From a virus: DNA of 64,000 bases. The position numbers and the translations under genes were made by a program. Positions 58,832-64,000 of this stretch are shown here, piece by piece. Position 1 is the stretch's first letter. Each line of letters opens with the position of its first letter. The DNA is taken from the IMG/VR virus record IMGVR_UViG_3300020185_003648, positions 1 through 64,000 of that record; one strand, 5' to 3'. The notes under the pieces were generated by a model. The model worked only from the letters and a program-made list of their open reading frames with translations. It was not told the origin of the DNA and did no database searches.

Positions 58832-59217
58832 AACTTTTTAATTGCGTTTATTTTATAATAATGGAGAATATCGTTATATAGAGGGTGGGTTTTTGTTATA
58901 ATTAAAACTGTACCTTTATTTAAAACCGTATTTCCAATTCCGGGTAATGTACAATGAATTTCTTGAAGAACCTCGTAATTTCCAATAGTTTCATCTAATG
59001 GAGCAGTATTAACATGGGGAGGTTCTTCAGGTGGAGTAGGTTTAGTATAGGGAAACATTTCATTTAATGTTTTTCTTCTTCCGTTACATCCACAATCTTC
59101 TTCACCTACAGCTTTAGCAATAGTGTCTGCTAATTTATCTAAACCGGTAGCATGGGTAAATTTTGCTATTGTATCTCCTATACCTTTTGATTCTTCTTTA
59201 GGGTTGAATTCTTCCAT
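58828..59217 (-). CDS. Hypothetical phage protein with CGC motif
   Basis: A 129-residue protein. GIGDTIAKFTHATGLDKLAD and EEDCGCNGRRKTLNEMF are a signature seen in other large phages. A beta-type C-terminal half follows (NKGTVLIITKTHPLY). The Cys pair may bind metal. Overlaps the MazG-like gene by four bases. Function unknown. Confidence 0.65.
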   Translation of the reverse strand: MEEFNPKEESKGIGDTIAKFTHATGLDKLADTIAKAVGEEDCGCNGRRKTLNEMFPYTKPTPPEEPPHVNTAPLDETIGNYEVLQEIHCTLPGIGNTVLNKGTVLIITKTHPLYNDILHYYKINAIKKL

Positions 59218-59653
59218 ATCCTTCTGCTTTATAATCTTGTATTGGTTCTGAATTTTGTTTTTCCCAAGGGTAAGTTATCCATTCGTCTCCTACTACTTTT
59301 CCATAAATATCCGGTTGGTTTGGGGATTCTATTTTAGTATGTAATGTAGCTACACGTATTTTGTTGTAATTTTCTCTTAACTCTGCTACAGTTTTTCCTG
59401 AATCACAAATGTCGTCTATAACCATTATATGGGACAAATCTGCTGTTTTTGATAGTTGAGCAGGGTTTAAATGTTGGTAAGCTATACCTGTTTTATGAGA
59501 TAATATTACGGCAGGAATTAGACCACCTCTAGGACAACCATAAAGGTAAAATGGTTTTTTATCTAATGCTAATATTTTTTCAGCTAAGACGTCAGTAATA
59601 CTTTCAATATCGTCCCAGCTTAAAAATAATTTATTTTCTACTTTTAATGCCAT
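59198..59653 (-). CDS. Phosphoribosyltransferase-type enzyme
   Basis: A 151-residue protein of the type I PRTase fold. FYLYGCPRGGLIPAVILS near residue 34 and the PRPP motif MVIDDICDSGKTVAEL near residue 79 are intact, with LHTKIESPNQPDI as a later loop. It transfers a phosphoribosyl group between PRPP and a base; hypoxanthine/xanthine-type and other salvage reactions cannot be separated. Confidence 0.82.
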   Translation of the reverse strand: MALKVENKLFLSWDDIESITDVLAEKILALDKKPFYLYGCPRGGLIPAVILSHKTGIAYQHLNPAQLSKTADLSHIMVIDDICDSGKTVAELRENYNKIRVATLHTKIESPNQPDIYGKVVGDEWITYPWEKQNSEPIQDYKAEGYGRIQP

Positions 59654-59657
59654 AAGT

Positions 59658-60323
59658 TTAATTGTAGGGTCCTAATAAATACTCTGTAGGGGTATTTTGT
59701 AAATAATCCTGATTTATTACTCTGGTAAGGTAGTCTACTTTGTCTTTTACATCTTCGGGATAGCTACGTATAAAACTATTTATACTATATCTTTCTCCTT
59801 TAGTTACTTTTGTTACTTCATGTACCCAAAAGAAATCAGCGGGGAATATTAAAGCATCTCCTTTACTTAATGGTATTGTATGATTGCCATTAAAAAATTT
59901 AAACTCTCCCCCTTCATAATCATCGTTTAAATTAAAACTTATACTACCGTAAATTCCAGAATCATGATCTGAATGAGGGTGTATTTCAGCACCAGTTTCA
60001 TATTTCATTATCCTATAATTATGAGAAAAATTTAGGTAACTTTTTAATGAATGGGTAAAAAAATATTTAGGTTGTTCTAAATAATTTATCCAAGTATCTA
60101 TAGCCAATTTTGTTTTTTCTTTAATAAAATTAAAACTATCAGTACGTGGTTTTAAGGGAACAACTTTAAAAGTAGATTGTCTACGTTTATTTGTATTGTA
60201 ATTAAGGCTACCTTCAAAGTTAGCTTCTTCTTTTCTTTGTTCGAATTCATTAATTAATCTATCACATTCTTCATGTGTAAGAAAATTGGGAATGGTTAAA
60301 GCTAGTTTAGTTATATCAAACAT
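59658..60323 (-). CDS. 2OG-Fe(II) oxygenase, prolyl-hydroxylase type
   Basis: A 221-residue protein. EIHPHSDHDSGIYGSISFNL near residue 118 carries the proximal H.D ligands, LIFPADFFWVHEVTKV the distal His, and GERYSINSFI the Arg for 2-oxoglutarate. It belongs to the P4H/PKHD group common in phages. Substrate unknown. Lies between folE and the PRTase gene. Confidence 0.86.
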   Translation of the reverse strand: MFDITKLALTIPNFLTHEECDRLINEFEQRKEEANFEGSLNYNTNKRRQSTFKVVPLKPRTDSFNFIKEKTKLAIDTWINYLEQPKYFFTHSLKSYLNFSHNYRIMKYETGAEIHPHSDHDSGIYGSISFNLNDDYEGGEFKFFNGNHTIPLSKGDALIFPADFFWVHEVTKVTKGERYSINSFIRSYPEDVKDKVDYLTRVINQDYLQNTPTEYLLGPYN

Positions 60324-60326
60324 ATC

Positions 60327-61022
60327 TTATATATTATGTCCTCCGTTATTAATTTTTAAACTATCAAAAAACTCTTTACGAGCATTATTAGTATCGTCTC
60401 TAAAGGCTCCTGATGCTTTAGTTGTTACCATTGCTGCTCCTTGATGTTTAACACCTCTACAGGATACACAATTATGTGTTCCTACGATTGTTACAATTAC
60501 ACCTAAGTTACCTTCTGTAATTTTTTCTACAGCATTATGAATGGCTGATGTTAATTGTTCTTGGATTGCTCCTCTTCTACCAAATAATTCTACAATACGA
60601 TTTAATTTAGATAAACCAATTACTTGACCATCTGCTCCGGCGATATATCCAATATGAACTACGCCTCCAATTGTTTGGTGGTGGTGCGAACACATCGAAG
60701 TTAACGGTATATTACGCTCGATAATTACACCATCATAACCATCACTAGGAAATGAAGTTATTTCGCTCATCGCCGTGTATCTACCTGCCCACAGGTCATT
60801 TACGTATGCTTTTGCTACACGTCTTGGTGTTTCCATTGAGTTTGGATCGTTTCTCCAATCACATTTAAGAGCATCTAAAAACTGACCGTAGGCAACTTCT
60901 GCTTCGTCTATCATTTTTAATTTTTCATTGTCTGTGAATGGGAAGCCTTCTGCTACCCCGTTTGCGAAACCGGTTTGTACAACCTCTAAATTTACGTGTT
61001 GTTTTCTTCTGTTATTTGCCAT
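60327..61022 (-). CDS. folE: GTP cyclohydrolase I
   Basis: A 231-residue protein. METPRRVAKAYVNDLWAGRY, LTSMCSHHHQTIGGVVHIGY and NCVSCRGVKHQGA give the zinc Cys-His-Cys set and catalytic His. It opens GTP to dihydroneopterin triphosphate, the first step to queuosine and folate. With QueE encoded next to it, the likely product is a 7-deazaguanine base. The ATG overlaps a 56-residue gene. Confidence 0.93.
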   Translation of the reverse strand: MANNRRKQHVNLEVVQTGFANGVAEGFPFTDNEKLKMIDEAEVAYGQFLDALKCDWRNDPNSMETPRRVAKAYVNDLWAGRYTAMSEITSFPSDGYDGVIIERNIPLTSMCSHHHQTIGGVVHIGYIAGADGQVIGLSKLNRIVELFGRRGAIQEQLTSAIHNAVEKITEGNLGVIVTIVGTHNCVSCRGVKHQGAAMVTTKASGAFRDDTNNARKEFFDSLKINNGGHNI

Positions 61023-61182
61023 ATATAAACTTTGTTGTTTGATCTTTACTTTGTATTGATATTCCCTCTAATGTAAGTGAAATTAATTCGAAATCCAAGT
61101 TTTCTAAATAAGAAATTATGTGATGGGGTTCAATTATTTTTTGAACCCACATCTCGTGAAGTACTTCTAACTTACTATTCAT
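61012..61182 (-). CDS. Small protein between queE and folE (56 aa)
   Basis: Reads MNSKLEVLHEMWVQKIIEP then helical residues ending FIYGK. It begins at a TAATG overlap with the queE stop and ends overlapping the first codons of folE by 11 bases, so it is translationally coupled to both. It could be a small partner of the 7-deazaguanine enzymes. No family recognised. An 8-bp inverted repeat (GGGTTCAA/TTGAACCC, 61124-61148) lies in its code. Confidence 0.65.
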   Translation of the reverse strand: MNSKLEVLHEMWVQKIIEPHHIISYLENLDFELISLTLEGISIQSKDQTTKFIYGK

Positions 61183-61961
61183 TATACCTCTCTTTGATCT
61201 TCAAAAGCTATAATGTGAGGTCTCCAAGTTAATCTGTAACCATTATCTCTCACCCAATCAAACATTAAAGGGTATGATTTAAATAAAGCTTCTCGTGAAT
61301 CTCCTGCAGGCATAAACCATACTTTATCTTTTGGTATTTCCATACCATTGATAAAATCTAAGATTTCGTTTAATGAACCTTGGTCTTTACCATCCCATAC
61401 TGGTTTAATATGGTAATCTGAGTGGTAGTTGATACTTAGCTTAATAGCTGCTAAGTTCATTCTAAGTTTGTTGTGTTGTTTTACCATTCTTTCGTCCGTG
61501 ATTCCACCTTGAGGGGTTTCAACGCCAATAACAGGGACTGAATTGCTGAACTTAGGAGAAATCGAGAGCAAATTGATAGGATAGTCAGTTTCAAGAAAAT
61601 GCGATCCTTCAGTTTCGATAGTGATAAAAATATTATTTTCATGTGCGAAGTGTGTTAATTCATTTACTAATTTACCATGCATTGTAGGTGAACCTCCTGT
61701 TAACATCATTTCTTTGATGTGAGGGTTTGCCTTATACATTTCGATAATATCGTTAAATGTAAATGAACCTTTTTCAGGATGGATACTAGTGTACCATGAA
61801 TCGCACCAACCACCTTCGCCGAAATAGCATCTGTGGGTGCAACCTGTTGTTCTAATTACTACTGTGGGGTATCCTGCTCGTGAACCTTCACTTTGGACAG
61901 CCGTGTAAATTTCTACAATAGGTAAAACCTTATTGTAGTCTTCAATTCTTCCTAAAGACAT
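61182..61961 (-). CDS. queE: 7-carboxy-7-deazaguanine synthase (QueE, radical SAM)
   Basis: A 259-residue radical SAM protein. IVEIYTAVQSEGSRAGYPTV, the cluster region CTHRCYFGEGGWCDSW near residue 41, MMLTGGSP and IETEGS are typical of QueE. The third Cys lies seven residues after the second, so the spacing reads CX3CX7C rather than CX3CX2C. It makes CDG from carboxy-tetrahydropterin. QueD and QueC are not in this window. Driven by composite element I. Confidence 0.88.
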   Translation of the reverse strand: MSLGRIEDYNKVLPIVEIYTAVQSEGSRAGYPTVVIRTTGCTHRCYFGEGGWCDSWYTSIHPEKGSFTFNDIIEMYKANPHIKEMMLTGGSPTMHGKLVNELTHFAHENNIFITIETEGSHFLETDYPINLLSISPKFSNSVPVIGVETPQGGITDERMVKQHNKLRMNLAAIKLSINYHSDYHIKPVWDGKDQGSLNEILDFINGMEIPKDKVWFMPAGDSREALFKSYPLMFDWVRDNGYRLTWRPHIIAFEDQREV

Positions 61962-61980
61962 ATTATAACTTTTATTTGTG

Positions 61981-62011
61981 TAAATATAATAACCTATTGG
62001 CTACAAGCCAA
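61981..62011 (-). promoter_or_regulatory. Composite terminator/promoter element I
   Basis: TTG at 62011-62009, a 20-nt spacer, TATATTTA at 61988-61981. The spacer contains the hairpin TTGGCT/AGCCAA (61997-62011) just after the tail-fibre stop, so it would end that unit. The box is 20 bases from the queE ATG, and the leader is nearly pure AT. Confidence 0.7.
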
Positions 62012-62016
62012 CCTTT

Positions 62017-64000
62017 TTATAACCTATTTTTAATCCACTTAATCTCGCTTTGTAAAGCTTCAATTTGGGATTGTTGTTTTTGAACAACATCTATAAGTAA
62101 AGAAGTTAATTTGGAATATTTAATACCCTCTACTTCTCCTTCTTCATTTTTCTTAACTAATTCTGGTAAATGTACGTTTACTTCTTCAGCAATCAAACCA
62201 ATATCACTAGCTCCTGTTTCTTTCCAATCAAATGTTACGGGACGTAAATTTAAGATAGGATTAGATTCTAAAGGTTGGATATTTTCTTTAAAACGCTTTG
62301 CAGATGTTTCTGTTATAGAGTTAAAGCTTACATCATCTGTTGTACGAACATTTTGGTTCATAGCATACAAATCGTTTGCACCTTGTCCTGTATTTACAGT
62401 AGCAAATGTTACGGCATCTGTAGAACGGACATTCTGATTCATTGCGTACAGTTCGTTTGCACCTTGTCCTGTATTTACAGTAGTAAATGTTACTCCATCA
62501 GTAGTTCTAACATTTTGGTTCATTAAATAAACCTCAGTAGTACCTTGCCCTGTATTAATGTTACCTGCTATCGTTAAAGTAGTACCATCAAATGTTAAAT
62601 TAGCTTCAGCGTTCATAGCATCCGCACCTGTAGCAGTTATAACACGGTTATTTGAACCATTTGTCATAAAATCGGAAACGTCTACTGAAATAGCATCAGC
62701 TGCTACATTGATACCGGTTCCTGCTCCAACATTTAAAGTAACATCTCCAGTTGTTCCACCTCCAGTTAAACCTGCTCCCGCTACAACTGATTCAATATCT
62801 CCTATATTTAAGTCATTATTAAATCCTGAAAGATTAATATTGGATTTAGTTAATTTTCTTTGGACATTAGAGGAATCTATTACTGCAAAGAAATCACCAT
62901 CCCCATTAGTTGTAGAGGTTGATAATTCTGCTAAATCTACATTTACAGTAGTAGTTACGCCTTCTCCTGTTCCACTTGTTACATCTATTAAAGTACCAGC
63001 TGTAATTCCTGCAATATAATTTCCGGTGGTATCTGCTCCTAGTGCTACAGAATTTCCTTTTACAGAATTTGCTATAGAAGCTGTAACTGCTGTTAAAGCA
63101 TGTGATGAAGTAGCAGGAACATTTAAAGCATGTGAAGCTGTTATAGCATATGATGCTGTTACAGGTACATTTAAAGCATGTGAAGCTGTAACTGCTGTTA
63201 AAGCATGAGAAGCCGTAGCAGGAACATTTAAAGCATGTGAAGCTGTTGTGGCTAGGGTTGCAGTAGCAGCATTTCCTAAAAGTGAACCTGTAAATGTTCC
63301 TAAGTAAGAACCAGTTGCAGATCCTGAAAAGAATGAGTAGAAACTACTTGAAAAAGATCCTGTAAATGGACCATCTCCACTTGAAGCAAATGATTGTGTA
63401 GTAACATTCACTACAGAAGTAGATATTGCTAATGAAGCTGTTTGAGCAAATACTGCGTTATCAATCGAACCTAATAAGAAAGATGCAGTGTTTGCGGTTG
63501 TTGCATTACCTTCTACACTTCCAATAAACTTAGTAGCAGTTATTGTGTTAGTAGCAGTATTAAATTTAAACCCAGAATCTGTACCTATTTTATGGGTACC
63601 AGTTGCTGTATCGGATAATAGTATAAAATGTTCACCAGAATCTGATGATTTGTCTTCTAGGCCTAGATGGTCTGCATTATAGGCGTAACTTGAAGATATA
63701 GCAGTTGAGGAAGAGGAAGCGTTATCTGCAAAAGATGCAGTTAATCCTTCTGTAATAGACATAGCATGAGATGCTGTAATTGTAGTAGAAGAACTTAAAA
63801 TACCAGTTACACCTTCTCCATCACCTTCAAAAGATCCACTAAAAGATCCCGATCCTATACCTGTAAAGTCTCCTTGAGTTGATCCACTAAAGGATCCACT
63901 TAATATGGTATTTCCTACTAAGGTAACACTTCCTGAAATGTCTAAAGAACCTGTTATAGTTGTATCTCCAACTATGACTGTATCTCCATTGACGTCTAAA
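62017..64000 (-). CDS. Tail-fibre protein with S74 chaperone domain (5' end outside window)
   Basis: Open on the minus strand from the right edge to 62017, so at least 660 residues. An internal Met at 63762 is not the start, because the frame continues upstream in GSFSG-type repeats. The central region has repeated ASHALNVPATASHAL units and three MNQNVR(T/S)TD..F blocks. The last ~110 residues (SAKRFKENIQPL, DIGLIAEEV) are a Peptidase_S74 intramolecular chaperone that trimerises and usually cleaves itself from fibres. It is the distal host-binding fibre or a fibre arm. Confidence 0.85.
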   Translation of the reverse strand, partial: LDVNGDTVIVGDTTITGSLDISGSVTLVGNTILSGSFSGSTQGDFTGIGSGSFSGSFEGDGEGVTGILSSSTTITASHAMSITEGLTASFADNASSSSTAISSSYAYNADHLGLEDKSSDSGEHFILLSDTATGTHKIGTDSGFKFNTATNTITATKFIGSVEGNATTANTASFLLGSIDNAVFAQTASLAISTSVVNVTTQSFASSGDGPFTGSFSSSFYSFFSGSATGSYLGTFTGSLLGNAATATLATTASHALNVPATASHALTAVTASHALNVPVTASYAITASHALNVPATSSHALTAVTASIANSVKGNSVALGADTTGNYIAGITAGTLIDVTSGTGEGVTTTVNVDLAELSTSTTNGDGDFFAVIDSSNVQRKLTKSNINLSGFNNDLNIGDIESVVAGAGLTGGGTTGDVTLNVGAGTGINVAADAISVDVSDFMTNGSNNRVITATGADAMNAEANLTFDGTTLTIAGNINTGQGTTEVYLMNQNVRTTDGVTFTTVNTGQGANELYAMNQNVRSTDAVTFATVNTGQGANDLYAMNQNVRTTDDVSFNSITETSAKRFKENIQPLESNPILNLRPVTFDWKETGASDIGLIAEEVNVHLPELVKKNEEGEVEGIKYSKLTSLLIDVVQKQQSQIEALQSEIKWIKNRL

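Noticed and set aside
61124-61148. GGGTTCAA/TTGAACCC inverted repeat as an operator
   Set aside because: It lies inside a coupled coding region and has no T-run; left only as a note.
1-64000. tRNA genes, CRISPR arrays, insertion sequences and integrase/attachment sites
   Set aside because: None was recognised by eye: no repeat-spacer pattern, no transposase motif, no cloverleaf with a T-arm.

Overview
The window looks like part of a large T4-like (tailed, myovirus-type) phage genome whose host is probably a marine member of the Bacteroidetes. The phage assignment rests on a T4-type replisome (split family B DNA polymerase, sliding clamp, both clamp-loader subunits), S74-chaperone and kelch-like tail-fibre proteins, a lysis cassette and tight gene packing. 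Every convincing gene is on the minus strand, and many neighbours overlap as ATGA or TAATG. The host inference rests on three sequence features. First, start codons lack Shine-Dalgarno sequences and sit in AT-rich leaders. Second, several signal peptides end in the SQ/GQ/AQ junctions common in flavobacteria. Third, nine intergenic elements carry TTG (TAG in two), exactly 20 nt, then TATATT(T/C)A, which matches the Bacteroidetes -33/-7 promoter.

Layout, left to right. 1-634: a compositionally odd stretch with no convincing gene. 635-2975: HNH and possible GIY-YIG-like nucleases, small proteins and a sugar-isomerase cupin. 3048-9688: a host-interaction/decoration block with four 2OG-Fe(II) oxygenases, a small multi-pass membrane protein, three MANLQ-type proteins (two with kelch-like repeats) and a glycosyltransferase. 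9759-15149: small proteins, a secreted NUC1 nuclease, a muralytic enzyme, a SWIM zinc finger and a DUF932 protein. 15227-21988: an envelope-directed operon with a predicted outer-membrane barrel carrying a low-complexity passenger, a CsgG-like pore protein, an amidase-holin-spanin-like lysis set, lipoproteins and a secreted protein with cohesin-like and dockerin-like segments. 22028-23770: an HTH/zinc protein and hypotheticals.

23795-41343 is a large glycan locus. It holds GT2, GT4-like, WavE-like and GT10-like glycosyltransferases, several SDR epimerases/dehydratases, an RfbH-type Fe-S 3-dehydrase, a pair of truncated TPP-dependent E1-like subunits, a HAD-nucleotidyltransferase fusion, and gmd and fcl. 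With a eukaryotic-type phosphomannomutase at 48382-49083 and the cupin at 2194-2601, much of a GDP-L-fucose route is present, ending in a GT10-like fucosyltransferase.

41587-50006 holds replication and chaperone genes: a RecB-like nuclease, a MazG-like protein, gp62, gp44, a histone H1-like protein, GroEL, GroES, Hsp20, gp45, phosphomannomutase and the C-terminal part of gp43. The N-terminal part of gp43 lies about 5.2 kb away at 55221-56984. A second glycan cassette (DUF6165-like, SDR, methyltransferase, GT, GT-PIG-L) sits between the two halves. 57001-61961 carries a membrane/coiled-coil protein, a MazG-like protein, a phosphoribosyltransferase, a 2OG oxygenase, FolE and QueE (7-deazaguanine pathway). 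62017 to the right edge is a tail-fibre protein ending in an S74 chaperone and running off the window.

The most interesting points are the composite terminator/promoter elements with fixed geometry, the polymerase split by a sugar cassette, the phage-borne fucose pathway with a eukaryotic-type PMM, and the CsgG-centred envelope operon.
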